A stretch of 64,000 nt of DNA from Pseudomonas matsuisoli (GCF_014647635.1 NZ_BMPO01000010.1:79760-143759); one strand, 5' to 3'. Shown: positions 1 through 9,309, counted from the stretch's first letter. Notes: generated by a model from the sequence alone, not told the origin. Program-made: numbers and translations.

Positions 1-583
1 GCTGGCCCAGGCGGCGGTCGTCAATCTGGACTCCAGCGTTCCCCAGGAAGCCTGCCCACTCAATCTGGCGCCTACGTCTTCGACCACTGTCTCGCTGGTA
101 TTGGGTGACGCCCTTGCCATCGCACTGCTGGAGCAGCGTGGGTTCACGGCCGAGGACTTCGCTTTCTCCCACCCCGGGGGCGCCTTGGGCCGCAGGCTGT
201 TGCTGAAGGTCGAAAACGTGATGCACCACGGCGACGCCTTGCCGAAAGTTCTACGAGGCACCTCGTTGCGAGAAGCGCTCGCCGAGATGTCGCGCCAAGG
301 GCTGGGCATGACGGTCGTACTGGAAGCGCACGGTCGATTGGCGGGTATCTTTACCGATGGCGACCTTCGTCGCGCCTTGGATCGCAACATCGATGTCCGT
401 AATGCGATGATCGATGACGTCATGACCGTCCATGGCAAGACTATCGGGCCTGACATGCTGGCCGCGGAAGCGCTCAAGATCATGGATGATCACAAAATCA
501 GTGCACTCGTCGTCGTCGATGGCGATGACCGCCCGATAGGCGCGCTGCATATTCATGACCTTACCCGCGCGGGAGTTTTTTGA
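1..583 (+). CDS. kdsD: Arabinose-5-phosphate isomerase KdsD (3' part; 5' end outside window)
   Basis: This is the C-terminal part of the isomerase that converts ribulose 5-phosphate to arabinose 5-phosphate, the first step of Kdo synthesis for LPS. The open frame runs from the window edge (frame 2) without a stop. It shows the end of the SIS sugar-isomerase domain (PLNLAPTSSTT, then LGDALAIALLEQRGF and FSHPGGALGRRLL) followed by two CBS repeats, around VMHHGDALPKV and VMTVHGKTIGPD. The first ATG-like start inside the window is only an internal codon. The TGA stop overlaps the kdsC ATG by one base, so the two are translationally coupled in the kdsD-kdsC-lptCAB operon. About 190 codons are visible; the family is usually about 325 residues long. 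Confidence 0.95.
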   Translation, partial: LAQAAVVNLDSSVPQEACPLNLAPTSSTTVSLVLGDALAIALLEQRGFTAEDFAFSHPGGALGRRLLLKVENVMHHGDALPKVLRGTSLREALAEMSRQGLGMTVVLEAHGRLAGIFTDGDLRRALDRNIDVRNAMIDDVMTVHGKTIGPDMLAAEALKIMDDHKISALVVVDGDDRPIGALHIHDLTRAGVF

Positions 584-1107
584 TGAACCCAGAATTAACA
601 GCGCGCGCGCAATCGATCAAACTGGCCGTCTTCGACGTCGACGGTGTGCTGACAGACGGCCGCCTGTTTCTGTTCATGGACGGTAGCGAGGTCAAGACCT
701 TCCACACGCTGGACGGTCAAGGCATCAAGATGCTCATCAATTCGGGCGTACGCACGGCTATCATCAGCGGCCGAAAAAGCCCCGTCGTCGAGAAACGGGC
801 ACGTGATCTCGGCATCGAATTTCTTTATCAGGGCCGGGAGGACAAGCTCGTCGTTCTCGACGAGATACGCCAGGCCATCAATATCGAATACGAACAGATC
901 GCCTACCTTGGCGATGACTTGCCCGATCTACCAGTAATCCGCCGCGTTGGCCTAGGCATGGCCGTCGCAACCGCCAACGCCTTCGTGCGCGAGCATGCGC
1001 ATGGCATTACCGAAGCCAAAGGTGGACACGGCGCCGCCCGGGAGTTTTGCGAGCTGATCATGCGCAGCCAGGGCACCCTCGAAGCCGCGCAAGCCGCGTA
1101 CCTGTAG
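583..1107 (+). CDS. kdsC: 3-deoxy-D-manno-octulosonate 8-phosphate phosphatase KdsC
   Basis: This cytosolic HAD-superfamily phosphatase releases Kdo from Kdo-8-phosphate. The 174-residue protein is the normal family length. HAD motif I is FDVDGVLTDG with the nucleophile and acid/base aspartates near residues 18 and 20. The ISGRK motif and the acidic GDDLPDLPV motif follow in order. The start is taken at the ATG that overlaps the kdsD stop (TGATG); a TTG one codon earlier is less likely. It lies between kdsD and lptC in one LPS operon with almost no spacing. Confidence 0.95.
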   Translation: MNPELTARAQSIKLAVFDVDGVLTDGRLFLFMDGSEVKTFHTLDGQGIKMLINSGVRTAIISGRKSPVVEKRARDLGIEFLYQGREDKLVVLDEIRQAINIEYEQIAYLGDDLPDLPVIRRVGLGMAVATANAFVREHAHGITEAKGGHGAAREFCELIMRSQGTLEAAQAAYL

Positions 1108-1115
1108 GAGCACAC

Positions 1116-1688
1116 ATGGTCGGGAAACTACGCACATGGCTACCCCTGCTGCTGATTGCTTTCGGCCTGGCTGCGCTTGGGTACTGGAATATCCGGCCGG
1201 AGAGTTTTCTACAGTCGACCGCCGCACCCGCCTCGAATGAGCGAACAATCGACTTCTACGCCGAAACCGTCCATGCCGTGCAGTTCAGGGAGGATGGCAA
1301 ACGTGACTACGACATGCATTCGGACCACCTCGAACATGTGCAGAGCACGGATGTTACCTACCTGACCAAGCCACGCATGGAGTTGTACCGGGGTGAAGAT
1401 ATCCCTTGGCACATCCGCAGCGAACGTGGCGAAGTCGGCCCAGAAGGCGAACAGGTCGAACTCATCGACAGCGTGCGCGTGGAGCGCACCGATACCCAAG
1501 GGCGCCCTTCTATTCTCACAACATCCCGTCTCACCGTGTTTCCTGATCGGGAATATGCTCAGACCGACCAAGCCGTTAGAATCGACGCCGCCAACGGGGT
1601 GACGACCGGCCAGGGCATGAAAGCGTATTTGAACGAAGGCAGGATGATCCTGCTCTCCAACGTAAGAGGCCAGCATGAGGCTCGTTAA
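1116..1688 (+). CDS. lptC: LPS export ABC transporter periplasmic protein LptC
   Basis: LptC is the bitopic inner-membrane component that takes LPS from LptBFG and passes it to the LptA bridge. The 190-residue protein has one N-terminal membrane anchor (about residues 5-25, WLPLLLIAFGLAALGYW) and a periplasmic beta-jellyroll domain containing the family-typical DYDMHSDHLEH and TSRLTVFPD segments. The ATG at 1116 follows a TAGGAG ribosome site formed at the kdsC stop. A longer open frame upstream overlaps kdsC and is not credible. The 3' end overlaps lptA by 14 bases. Confidence 0.93.
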   Translation: MVGKLRTWLPLLLIAFGLAALGYWNIRPESFLQSTAAPASNERTIDFYAETVHAVQFREDGKRDYDMHSDHLEHVQSTDVTYLTKPRMELYRGEDIPWHIRSERGEVGPEGEQVELIDSVRVERTDTQGRPSILTTSRLTVFPDREYAQTDQAVRIDAANGVTTGQGMKAYLNEGRMILLSNVRGQHEAR

Positions 1689-2214
1689 AAAATTCCCCTT
1701 ATTGCTCGGCTTGAGCGCATCGCTGCTTGGCAGCGCCAGTGCCTGGGCATTGCCCAGCGATCGCGATCAACCCATCCGGGTTCAAGCGGACAGCGCCGAG
1801 CTCGACGACCAGAAGAAAGTGGCGGTGTATCGGGGCGATGTCGTCATCACCCAAGGCACCATGAAAATCACCGGCGATACGGTCACCATCACGCAGAACG
1901 CACGTGGCGAGGTCGATGTATTTACCTCTGTCGGCAAGCCTGCCTACTACGAACAACAACCCAAGGAAGGCGACCCAATCGTCAAGGCCTATGGGCTGAC
2001 GATTCAATATTTCTCCGCCAACGAGCGCATCACCCTGACGGATCAAGCCAAAGTCGTTCAGCAGGGCAATACGTTCGAGGGCGAGAAGATCGTCTATGAC
2101 ACCCAGCGCCAGATCGTGAATGCTGGGCGTGCGAACGGCACGTCCATCACGACACCGCGGCCCCGGATCGACATGGTCATCCAGCCTCAGAAGAAATCCG
2201 AGCAACAGCAGTAG
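1675..2214 (+). CDS. lptA: Lipopolysaccharide transport periplasmic protein LptA
   Basis: LptA forms the periplasmic bridge that carries LPS from LptC to LptD. The 179-residue precursor has a Sec signal peptide ending in SASAWA near residue 25. The mature part is one OstA/LptA beta-jellyroll domain ([41 protein letters not shown]). The start lies inside the lptC 3' end behind an AGAGG sequence, so translation is probably coupled. lptB follows 14 bases after the stop. The length and order match other pseudomonads. Confidence 0.95.
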   Translation: MRLVKKFPLLLGLSASLLGSASAWALPSDRDQPIRVQADSAELDDQKKVAVYRGDVVITQGTMKITGDTVTITQNARGEVDVFTSVGKPAYYEQQPKEGDPIVKAYGLTIQYFSANERITLTDQAKVVQQGNTFEGEKIVYDTQRQIVNAGRANGTSITTPRPRIDMVIQPQKKSEQQQ

Positions 2215-2228
2215 GATCCGTTTCGCTA

Positions 2229-2954
2229 ATGGCCATACTCAAAGCCCAGCACCTCGCTAAGAGCTACAAAAGTCGCCAGGTGGTTCGCGATGTCAGCCTG
2301 TCCATCGAAAGCGGGCAAATCGTCGGGCTCCTAGGCCCTAACGGCGCGGGCAAGACGACCTGTTTCTACATGATCGTCGGTCTAGTTCGCGCGGATCAGG
2401 GTCGCGTTCTAATCGACGACCTCGACGTCAGCTTCCAGCCCATGCATGGCCGCGCACGATCAGGCATTGGCTACCTGCCCCAGGAAGCCTCGATATTTCG
2501 CAAGTTGACCGTGGCCAACAACATCATGGCCATCCTCGAAACCCGTAGCGATCTCGACAAGGCAGGCCGGGAACAAGCACTGGAAAACCTCCTGCAGGAA
2601 TTCCATATCACACATATTCGCGACAGCCTCGGCATGAGCTTGTCGGGCGGCGAAAGACGGCGTGTCGAAATCGCGCGCGCATTGGCGACCGAACCGAAAT
2701 TCATCTTGCTGGATGAGCCGTTCGCAGGGGTCGACCCCATCTCCGTGGGCGATATCAAACAAATCATTCATCACCTGCGAGACAAGGGCATTGGTGTTCT
2801 CATTACCGACCATAATGTCCGGGAGACGCTGGATATTTGCGAGATTGCCTACATCGTGAATGACGGCCAATTAATAGCCGAGGGGAGTGCCGAAACCATC
2901 CTTGCCAATGACTTGGTCAAAGAGGTGTACCTGGGGCACGAATTCCGACTGTAA
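2229..2954 (+). CDS. lptB: LPS export ABC transporter ATP-binding protein LptB
   Basis: LptB is the cytoplasmic ATPase of the LptB2FG complex that extracts LPS from the inner membrane. The 241-residue protein has Walker [10 protein letters not shown] (about residues 36-44), a Q-loop in [10 protein letters not shown], the signature [15 protein letters not shown], Walker [13 protein letters not shown] and the switch His in ITDHNVRE. It ends the kdsD-lptB run. The 210 bases after it, before rpoN, hold a TATAAT-like -10 at 3080-3085 that probably serves rpoN. Confidence 0.97.
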   Translation: MAILKAQHLAKSYKSRQVVRDVSLSIESGQIVGLLGPNGAGKTTCFYMIVGLVRADQGRVLIDDLDVSFQPMHGRARSGIGYLPQEASIFRKLTVANNIMAILETRSDLDKAGREQALENLLQEFHITHIRDSLGMSLSGGERRRVEIARALATEPKFILLDEPFAGVDPISVGDIKQIIHHLRDKGIGVLITDHNVRETLDICEIAYIVNDGQLIAEGSAETILANDLVKEVYLGHEFRL

Positions 2955-3165
2955 TCGCACCGGCTTTCGTTTATCACCCACGGATAAACGTAGCCGACCA
3001 GCGTTTTAGCTGGCCTAACGCGTCATAAACGACGAAATTGCGTCAAAACGGGGGTAGGCAAACGCCACGGAATCAGGCATATAATTTGCTTAACGCATGC
3101 GCCGCACTGGCGATCTGAAATGGACGGACGCTGAAGCGTCAGTAATCTAGGTGCGATCCTCTGTC

Positions 3166-4671
3166 ATGAAACCATCGCTAGTCCTGAAGATGGGCCAGCA
3201 ACTGACGATGACACCGCAGTTGCAACAGGCCATTCGCTTACTCCAGCTTTCCACCCTCGACCTGCAACAAGAGATTCAGGAAGCGCTCGACTCCAACCCC
3301 ATGCTCGAGCGCCAGGAAGACGGCGAAGATTTCGATACGTCCGATCAGATGGCGGATGCCGCCGAGAAAGGCGACACAGCGCCTACTCACCAAGATAGTT
3401 TTCAGGAATCCTCCGTCGCTACGAACAACGAAGCAGAAAACTTCGATGAAAGTGACTGGAGCGAGCGGATTCCCAACGAGCTTCCTGTCGACACCGCTTG
3501 GGAAGATATCTACCAGACAAGCGCCAGCAACCTTCCCAGCAACGATGACGATGAATGGGATTTCTCGGCGCGAACGTCCGCAGGAGAAAGCCTGCAGAGT
3601 CACCTGCTCTGGCAACTCAACCTAGCGCCGATGTCGGACACCGATCGCCTGATCGCAGTGACGCTGATCGACTGTATCAACGACCAGGGCTATCTTGACG
3701 AAAACCTGGCCGACATCACCGCCGGGTTCGATCCTGAGCTCGAAATTGAAATGGACGAAGTGGAAGTTGTCCTGCGCCGTATCCAGTCGTTCGAACCGAC
3801 CGGTGTCGGTGCGCGAGACCTTCGTGAATGTCTCGCTCTACAGTTACGGCAACTCCCTTCTCATACCCGCTGGCTTACCGAAGCACAGCGCTTGGTGAAC
3901 GACCATCTCGACGTTCTGGCCAGCCGCGACTACAGCCTCCTCATGCGTCGCATGAAGCTGAAGGAAGACGAACTGCGGCAAGTCATCGAGCTCATCCAGT
4001 CGCTGAACCCGCGCCCAGGCTCGCAGATAGAGGCCAGCGAGCCTGAGTACGTGGTCCCCGACGTCATCGTTCGCAAACACAACGAGCGCTGGCTGGTGGA
4101 ATTGAACCAAGAAGCGATGCCGCGCCTGAGGGTCAATCCGCAGTATGCGGGTTTCGTTCGTCGGGCAGACTCGAGCGCGGACAACACCTTCATGCGCAAT
4201 CAGCTCCAAGAGGCCCGCTGGTTCATCAAAAGCCTGCAGAGCCGTAATGAGACGCTGATGAAGGTGGCCACACAGATCGTGGAACACCAACGCGGCTTTC
4301 TGGACTACGGCGACGAAGCAATGAAGCCACTGGTGCTGCACGACATTGCCGAAGCCGTAGGCATGCACGAATCGACGATTTCGCGCGTGACCACGCAGAA
4401 GTTCATGCATACACCGCGCGGCATTTACGAGCTGAAGTACTTTTTCTCGAGCCACGTCAGTACGGCCGAGGGCGGCGAATGCTCCTCCACCGCGATTCGC
4501 GCGATCATCAAGAAATTAGTGGCCGCTGAAAATGCGAAAAAGCCATTGAGCGACAGTAAGATCGCTGGTTTACTGGAAGAACAGGGTATCCAGGTAGCGC
4601 GCCGCACCGTCGCGAAATACCGCGAGTCGTTAGGGATTGCTCCTTCAAGCGAACGCAAGCGACTGATGTAA
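3166..4671 (+). CDS. rpoN: RNA polymerase sigma-54 factor RpoN
   Basis: Sigma-54 directs RNA polymerase to -24/-12 promoters and needs AAA+ activators; in pseudomonads it governs nitrogen use, motility and many catabolic genes. The 501-residue protein has the glutamine- and leucine-rich activator-interacting region I ([20 protein letters not shown]), an acidic region II (about 50-140), the core-binding region III and the C-terminal RpoN box [11 protein letters not shown] choose the ATG at 3166 (MKPSLVLK), which matches the conserved start; the GTG at 3151 adds five residues without support. It heads the hpf-ptsN-rapZ-ptsO cluster. Confidence 0.97.
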   Translation: MKPSLVLKMGQQLTMTPQLQQAIRLLQLSTLDLQQEIQEALDSNPMLERQEDGEDFDTSDQMADAAEKGDTAPTHQDSFQESSVATNNEAENFDESDWSERIPNELPVDTAWEDIYQTSASNLPSNDDDEWDFSARTSAGESLQSHLLWQLNLAPMSDTDRLIAVTLIDCINDQGYLDENLADITAGFDPELEIEMDEVEVVLRRIQSFEPTGVGARDLRECLALQLRQLPSHTRWLTEAQRLVNDHLDVLASRDYSLLMRRMKLKEDELRQVIELIQSLNPRPGSQIEASEPEYVVPDVIVRKHNERWLVELNQEAMPRLRVNPQYAGFVRRADSSADNTFMRNQLQEARWFIKSLQSRNETLMKVATQIVEHQRGFLDYGDEAMKPLVLHDIAEAVGMHESTISRVTTQKFMHTPRGIYELKYFFSSHVSTAEGGECSSTAIRAIIKKLVAAENAKKPLSDSKIAGLLEEQGIQVARRTVAKYRESLGIAPSSERKRLM

Positions 4672-4814
4672 CGCGTTGCCAGGCTCTTGGACTGCGACCG
4701 ACATGAATAACAAACATACGTCGTCGGCCAGCCGCAAGAACCGAAAGCCGAAGTGTTTCCGCGGTGATCGAGCGATCGTTCACTGCGTCGCATAGGCAAC
4801 AAGGAGAACGCGGT

Positions 4815-5123
4815 ATGCAAGTCAATATAAGTGGGCATCAGCTGGACGTCACCGACCCCCTCCGTGAGTACATCGGGGAGAAATTAGGGCGACTGGAGCG
4901 TCACTTCGACAAGATCACTAACGTACAGGTGATCATGCAGGTAGAAAAACTCAAGCAAAAAATAGAAGCCACACTTCACATCGCTGGAGGCGAAGTCGTC
5001 GCCAACGCCGAACACACTGACATGTATGCCGCTATTGACCTGCTGGCCGACAAGCTCGACCGGCAACTCATCAAACACAAAGAGAAGCAGCTCGATCGTC
5101 AGCAAGGGCTTTATGCCCGCTGA
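4815..5123 (+). CDS. hpf: Ribosome hibernation promoting factor (short HPF / sigma-54 modulation protein)
   Basis: This ribosome-binding protein helps form inactive 100S dimers in stationary phase. It is the short HPF/YhbH type with 102 residues, starting MQVNISGHQLDVTDPLREYI and ending soon after DLLADKLDRQLIKHKEKQ, without the long-HPF C-terminal dimerisation domain. An AAGGAG ribosome site nine bases ahead fixes the ATG at 4815; the longer open frame from 4764 has no such site. It sits between rpoN and ptsN, its usual place in Gammaproteobacteria. Confidence 0.95.
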   Translation: MQVNISGHQLDVTDPLREYIGEKLGRLERHFDKITNVQVIMQVEKLKQKIEATLHIAGGEVVANAEHTDMYAAIDLLADKLDRQLIKHKEKQLDRQQGLYAR

Positions 5124-5138
5124 TACATCGCATTCATC

Positions 5139-5603
5139 ATGATCCGACTTGAAAACATACTGACCCCCGGACGCGTGCTTGCCAACGCTCCGGGTGGCAG
5201 CAAGAAGCGCGTCCTCGAACAGATCGCCAAGCTCGTTGCGCAAGATGTTCCTGATATGGATGCCCAGCAGATCTTCGAGAGTCTGGTCGCGCGCGAGAAG
5301 CTCGGTTCGACCGGCTTCGGCAACGGTATCGCAATCCCTCACTGCCGCCTGAACGCCTGCCGTACCCCTATCGCGGCGGTATTGAAGTTACAGACAGCCG
5401 TCGATTTCGATGCCCTCGATGGCGCCCCCGTGGATCTGTTGTTCGTTCTGCTGGTTCCAGACTCGGCCACTGAGGAGCACTTGCAGTTGCTACGACAAAT
5501 CGCAAGCCTGCTCGACCGCGCCAGCGTGCGCGAACAACTTCGTAAAGCCCCGGACAGCGAAGCGCTGTACGAGAAAGTCATCGAGATTCAACGCGAGCAG
5601 TAA
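5139..5603 (+). CDS. ptsN: PTS IIA-like nitrogen-regulatory protein PtsN (EIIA-Ntr)
   Basis: EIIA-Ntr is the terminal phospho-acceptor of the nitrogen PTS (PtsP to NPr to PtsN) and regulates potassium uptake, nitrogen and carbon control by protein contact. The 154-residue protein has a single PTS EIIA type-2 fold. The phosphorylated His lies in [10 protein letters not shown] at about residue 68. It begins 15 bases after the hpf stop. Its partner NPr is encoded just downstream at 6540. Confidence 0.96.
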   Translation: MIRLENILTPGRVLANAPGGSKKRVLEQIAKLVAQDVPDMDAQQIFESLVAREKLGSTGFGNGIAIPHCRLNACRTPIAAVLKLQTAVDFDALDGAPVDLLFVLLVPDSATEEHLQLLRQIASLLDRASVREQLRKAPDSEALYEKVIEIQREQ

Positions 5604-5671
5604 CGTGGAAGACGATCGCCCATGACGCAACAGCCCTCGCATCAACTCTCCACCGGAAGCAGGATGGTGTC

Positions 5672-6529
5672 ATGCGACTGATTATCGTCAGTGGTCGATC
5701 GGGATCGGGCAAGAGCACGGCACTCGATGTACTCGAGGACAACGGTTTTTACTGCATCGACAATCTGCCAGCCGGGCTGCTCCCGGAGCTCGCTGAGCGC
5801 GCCCTGCTCCATACCGAGCTGCTGCACCCCCAAGTCGCGGTATCCATTGACGCGCGGAATCTACCGAGCCAGCTCAAACGCTTCCCTGAACTGCTCGCGG
5901 AAGTAAAAGCCCGTTATATTCAGTGCGACCTGCTATTCCTCGACGCCGAGGACGAGACGCTGTTCAAGCGTTTTTCGGAAACCCGGCGCCGCCATCCATT
6001 GACCAGCGAAACGCGCTCGCTGGCAGAGGCCATCGATGACGAACGCAAACTGCTCGCGCCCATCATCGAGCTGGCCGACCTGAAGGTCGATACGACGCAA
6101 CTCAACCTGTATCAACTGCGCGACCTCATCAAGGTCCGACTGCTGAACACGCCGGAACCTGGTACGGCCTTCTTAATCGAGTCCTTCGGCTTCAAACGCG
6201 GTATGCCCGTCGATGCGGACTTAGTGTTCGATGTCCGCTGCCTTCCCAATCCATACTGGAAACCCGAGCTACGCGATTACTCCGGCCTCGATCAACCGGT
6301 TGTGGATTACCTTCAGGCGCAACCGGACGTCGAAGAGATGTACCAGGACATCCAGGCCTACTTGTCGAAATGGTTGCCTCGCTTCGCTGCGAGTAATCGC
6401 GCATACGCGACCGTTGCAATCGGATGCACGGGCGGACACCACCGATCCGTATACCTTGCGGAGCGCCTGGGCGCCGTATTGAAAGATACTTTGAAAAACG
6501 TGCAGATCCGCCATCGAGATCTGACTTAA
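5672..6529 (+). CDS. rapZ: RNase adapter protein RapZ
   Basis: RapZ is a nucleotide-binding protein which in enterobacteria binds small RNAs and presents GlmZ to RNase E, tuning GlmS and so cell-wall precursor supply. The 285-residue protein has an N-terminal P-loop (GRSGSGKST, residues 8-16), the conserved DARNLP segment, and a C-terminal RNA-binding domain with the family hallmark [11 protein letters not shown]. Its place between ptsN and ptsO is conserved. Whether a GlmZ-like target exists in this organism cannot be seen here. Confidence 0.95.
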   Translation: MRLIIVSGRSGSGKSTALDVLEDNGFYCIDNLPAGLLPELAERALLHTELLHPQVAVSIDARNLPSQLKRFPELLAEVKARYIQCDLLFLDAEDETLFKRFSETRRRHPLTSETRSLAEAIDDERKLLAPIIELADLKVDTTQLNLYQLRDLIKVRLLNTPEPGTAFLIESFGFKRGMPVDADLVFDVRCLPNPYWKPELRDYSGLDQPVVDYLQAQPDVEEMYQDIQAYLSKWLPRFAASNRAYATVAIGCTGGHHRSVYLAERLGAVLKDTLKNVQIRHRDLT

Positions 6530-6539
6530 GGAATTGGCA

Positions 6540-6812
6540 ATGCCGGCTCGCGAAATCACCATCATCAACAAGCTTGGCCTGCATGCACGCGCCGCCGCCA
6601 AATTCGTGGGCGTCGCCAGCTGCTATTCCTGCGATATCGGCTTAGGCCGGTCCGCCGATCAAACCGTCGACGGCAAGAGCATCATGGCCGTCATGATGCT
6701 TGCCGCAGGCCAGGGCACGACATTGCATCTAAAAACTGAAGGCCAGGATGCGGAGAAAGCAATGGACGCGCTTGTGGCACTGATCGAAAACCGCTTCGAC
6801 GAAGGCGAGTGA
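6540..6812 (+). CDS. ptsO: HPr-family phosphocarrier NPr (PtsO)
   Basis: NPr carries the phosphoryl group from EI-Ntr (PtsP) to EIIA-Ntr. The 90-residue protein is a complete HPr domain with phospho-His15 in LGLHARAAAKF and the regulatory Ser region VDGKSIMAVMML. The ATG at 6540 is chosen because an AAGGA site lies seven bases ahead; a TTG two codons earlier is too close to that site. It ends the rpoN-ptsO cluster. The ZIP transporter gene converges on it with a gap of seven bases and no obvious terminator between them. Confidence 0.95.
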   Translation: MPAREITIINKLGLHARAAAKFVGVASCYSCDIGLGRSADQTVDGKSIMAVMMLAAGQGTTLHLKTEGQDAEKAMDALVALIENRFDEGE

Positions 6813-6819
6813 TTCGCCA

Positions 6820-7707
6820 CTACGCCAGGGCGGTATCGAGCACCATCATCAGGCAAAAACCCGCAACGAGTCCCAGGCTTGCAACCATGTCATGGCCATT
6901 GCGCTGCGATCGCGGAATGATTTCGTGAATGACCGCAAACAACATCGCGCCTGCAGCCAGTGACAATCCCCAGGGCAATACCACGGTCGAGACTCCGACC
7001 AGCCACGCGCAGATCACTGCGAACACTGGCTCTACCAGGCCTGAGGCTGCACCAATCAATACCGCTTTGGAACGGCTGACACCGGCACCGAACAATACCA
7101 ACGCGACGATCATGCCTTCAGGTGCGTCCTGTAGCGCGATGCCCAGCGCTAAGCTATCAGACCCCTGCAGCCCGCCGCCGGTGGCAACGCCAACGGCCAT
7201 GCCTTCGGGGATGTTGTGCAGCACGATTGCCGTCACAAAAAGAATGACACTTCGATCCAGCACGCCGCGTTCGGATACTGAGCGTGGCGCCGGAGACGCG
7301 TTAGGAAGAATACGGTCGTAGCACAGCAAACCGACCATGCCCAAGACGACACCGGTCGCCGTTAGGAGGCTGGCGCTCCAGTCGCCGTAACCCTGCTCTT
7401 GAGCCGCGCCGATGGCGGGTGTTAGAAGAGAAAACACAGTGGCAGCGAGCATCACACCGCCTCCGAAACCCATCATCAGGTCTTCGGTGCGCTGCGAGAT
7501 GCTACGGATGAAAAGAACCGGCAACGCCCCCAGAGCAGTGCCCAGGGCACACAGCAAGCCGTCCCGGAGTGCATGTCTGATTGCCGGCGGCCAATCCGTT
7601 GCCATCGAAGTGGGCAACCACTCGAAGGCAACGACAGCGCCAACCAGCAACCCAAACAGACTGACTAAACTGAAAATACGCAGCTGGGAATGGGTTGTGG
7701 TCAGCAT
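6820..7707 (-). CDS. ZIP-family divalent metal transporter
   Basis: This is a 295-residue polytopic membrane protein of the ZIP (ZupT-like) family, which imports zinc, iron or manganese. It has about eight hydrophobic segments. The two metal-site helices carry HNIPEGMAVGV and the partner motif QDAPEGMIVALV; the second has Gln-Asp where many ZIPs have His-Asn. A third site follows in VIHEIIPRSQR. The ATG at 7707 is preferred over the GTG at 7713 because an AGGTG site precedes it. It lies next to the Mn-type sodA on the same strand, which suggests, but does not prove, a link to manganese or iron supply. Confidence 0.9.
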   Translation of the reverse strand: MLTTTHSQLRIFSLVSLFGLLVGAVVAFEWLPTSMATDWPPAIRHALRDGLLCALGTALGALPVLFIRSISQRTEDLMMGFGGGVMLAATVFSLLTPAIGAAQEQGYGDWSASLLTATGVVLGMVGLLCYDRILPNASPAPRSVSERGVLDRSVILFVTAIVLHNIPEGMAVGVATGGGLQGSDSLALGIALQDAPEGMIVALVLFGAGVSRSKAVLIGAASGLVEPVFAVICAWLVGVSTVVLPWGLSLAAGAMLFAVIHEIIPRSQRNGHDMVASLGLVAGFCLMMVLDTALA

Positions 7708-7760
7708 GGGCACCTAGGGGAAACGTTGTCCTGTTTCGACTACGGTGTGATGCGGTCCGT

Positions 7761-8375
7761 TCAGCCGGCAATAGCGGCCTTGTAGCGGCGCTCGACTTCA
7801 GGCCAATTGATGACGTTGTAGAACGCACCGATGTACTCAGGCCGACGGTTCTGATAGCGCAGGTAGTACGCGTGCTCCCAGACATCGAGGCCCAAGATCG
7901 GCGTATTCCCGTTCATCAGCGGGCTGTCCTGGTTGCCGGTGCTTTCAACGACCAGCTTTTTCTCCGGCGTCACGCTCAGCCAGGCCCAGCCGCTGCCGAA
8001 ACGGGTTAGCGCCGCTTTGGTGAATGCTTCTTTGAACGCCTCATAACCACCCAGTTGCTCGCTGATTGCCTTGCCAACGTCACCCTGAGGATCACCACCG
8101 CCGTTAGGCGTCATCACCGTCCAGAACAGCGAGTGGTTCGCATGGCCACCACCGTTGTTGGTCACCGCATCGCGCTTGGATTCGGGGACGTCCTTGATGC
8201 GGCGCATCAACTGCTCGACTGGTAGGTCAGCCAACGCGTCACCTTCCAGTGCGGCGTTAAGGTTATTGACGTAGGTCTGATGATGCTTGGTGTAGTGGAT
8301 TTCCATCGTTTGCGCATCGATGTGCGGCTCGAGTGCGTCATAGGCGTAAGGCAAATCAGGCAGTTGGTAAGCCAT
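7761..8375 (-). CDS. sodA: Superoxide dismutase, Mn type
   Basis: This cytosolic enzyme dismutates superoxide to peroxide and oxygen. The 204-residue protein has the Fe/Mn-SOD fold. Visible metal ligands are His27 (EIHYTKHH), the His in [11 protein letters not shown], and the Asp and His of [13 protein letters not shown]. The GNQDSPLM segment, placing Gln in the C-terminal domain, points to the manganese rather than the iron subfamily. It is the last gene of a short operon behind fagA and an unknown gene, with a candidate Fur box upstream, so it should be raised under iron limitation, as known for P. aeruginosa sodM (also called sodA). Confidence 0.95.
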   Translation of the reverse strand: MAYQLPDLPYAYDALEPHIDAQTMEIHYTKHHQTYVNNLNAALEGDALADLPVEQLMRRIKDVPESKRDAVTNNGGGHANHSLFWTVMTPNGGGDPQGDVGKAISEQLGGYEAFKEAFTKAALTRFGSGWAWLSVTPEKKLVVESTGNQDSPLMNGNTPILGLDVWEHAYYLRYQNRRPEYIGAFYNVINWPEVERRYKAAIAG

Positions 8376-8387
8376 TTTCTTCTCCTT

Positions 8388-8858
8388 TCAGTGATACGAA
8401 TGTCCAGAATCCTGCACGAAATCTAACCCCTCGTGAGCGATCCTCCTATTCAAGAGACGCTCTATGGGCGGATAGGTGCCCCAATCTCTGACGAATTCCA
8501 ACAATGCAGCATAGCTTCGATTGGAATGACGCAGGGCTGCCTGGTGCTGCGCAGGCGATAACACAGGGCTGCAACAATGCTGAGTCAGTTCGGCATGGCA
8601 GGCACATAGATATTCGGACGCTTTTTCAGGCTGCTCTAGACTGATATGCAGGTCGGCCAGATTGTGATGCGTGATGACGAACGCCGCGAAGGCGCCGTCC
8701 TGATCTCTCCACTCCAGTAACGAAGACTGGACCCAGGCAAGCGCACCGAGATACACCTCACAGGCCTCTTCTAGGCGCTGGTCCCGGAAAAGCCGGTTAC
8801 CCTGCTCGATCAGGGTGATCCAACGTTGCGCCGAGGAATCAAGGGCAGCTGCGCTCAT
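8388..8858 (-). CDS. Conserved protein of unknown function in the fagA-sodA operon
   Basis: The predicted product is 156 residues, soluble and without a signal peptide or membrane segment. The middle part (WITLIEQGNRLFRDQRLEEA, then AFVITHHNLADLHISLEQPE) is helical and resembles TPR-like helix pairs. It has several Cys and His residues (YLCACHAEL, HCCSPVL) that could bind metal; this is speculation. A similar gene of unknown role lies between fumC and sodM in P. aeruginosa, as I remember it. The ATG at 8858 follows the fagA TGA by a single base; an in-frame ATG at 8894, inside fagA, is an alternative. Neither start has a strong ribosome site, consistent with coupling to fagA. Confidence 0.75.
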   Translation of the reverse strand: MSAAALDSSAQRWITLIEQGNRLFRDQRLEEACEVYLGALAWVQSSLLEWRDQDGAFAAFVITHHNLADLHISLEQPEKASEYLCACHAELTQHCCSPVLSPAQHQAALRHSNRSYAALLEFVRDWGTYPPIERLLNRRIAHEGLDFVQDSGHSYH

Positions 8859-8859
8859 G

Positions 8860-9270
8860 TCAGGGGCGCCACTGGCGGTGGTGACGCGCCTCATGGCGCG
8901 AATAGAGCGGTAAGGATTGCTCCAACTGCGTCATTGCGAGACGCCGGCTCAGCGCTGAGACACGCTGGCGATGCGCAGCATCGCGCGCCAGCTGTTCCAG
9001 CACATCGATCGGCCTGCACGCGCGGCTTAGGCACTGCTGACGCCAAGCGAAAGGCAAAGCGAGATCCAACGCGGTCTCATGAAGCAGTCTGAAATTCGCC
9101 TCATGCGCAAACCACGCATCAAGCTGCCCGCAATGGACCATGGCTTCGGTTTCGACGTTCAAGCGCGCAAAGATCAGATCTTCGCCATGGGAAAAAGGCA
9201 GCGCGCATCTGACGCGGGTTCTCAACCAATGCCAATGGTCCAGTGATGGCTTCTTGCGCTGGCTGTCCAT
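8860..9270 (-). CDS. fagA: FagA-like Fur-associated gene product
   Basis: The 136-residue protein opens with a Trp- and His-rich segment (LDHWHWLRTRVRCALPFSHGE) typical of the small FagA proteins that start iron-regulated sodA operons in pseudomonads. Their biochemical role is unknown. There is no signal peptide. The ATG at 9270 follows a GGAGG ribosome site; the upstream in-frame extension to 9327 crosses the likely promoter and is rejected. A candidate Fur box lies 20 bases upstream. In P. aeruginosa fumC follows fagA; here the unknown gene follows directly. Confidence 0.75.
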   Translation of the reverse strand: MDSQRKKPSLDHWHWLRTRVRCALPFSHGEDLIFARLNVETEAMVHCGQLDAWFAHEANFRLLHETALDLALPFAWRQQCLSRACRPIDVLEQLARDAAHRQRVSALSRRLAMTQLEQSLPLYSRHEARHHRQWRP

Positions 9271-9290
9271 GAGACCTCCGCTATCGAATT

Positions 9291-9309
9291 GATAATCGAT
9301 ATTATTCGC
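9291..9309 (-). promoter_or_regulatory. Candidate Fur box ahead of fagA-orf-sodA
   Basis: The plus strand reads GATAATCGATATTATTCGC, which matches 12 of 19 positions of the consensus GATAATGATAATCATTATC, including an intact first GATAAT hexamer. It sits 21 bases upstream of the fagA start codon, near the expected promoter. The surrounding AT-rich patch stands out in this GC-rich region. Known Fur control of the matching P. aeruginosa operon supports the reading. A footprint is not available. Confidence 0.6.

Noticed and set aside
2960..2995. Hairpin after lptB (GTTTATC ... GATAAAC) as a terminator
   Set aside because: The stem is only seven mostly A-T pairs and no T run follows, so it is not a convincing terminator.
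4703..4795. 30-codon ORF between rpoN and hpf (MNNKHTSSASRKNRKPKC...)
   Set aside because: It has no ribosome site and no coupling to either neighbour, and its stop lies before the hpf ribosome site without overlap. It is most likely chance.
5622..5681. Short ORF between ptsN and rapZ overlapping the rapZ start
   Set aside because: Nineteen codons with no ribosome site; the known rapZ start is well supported.
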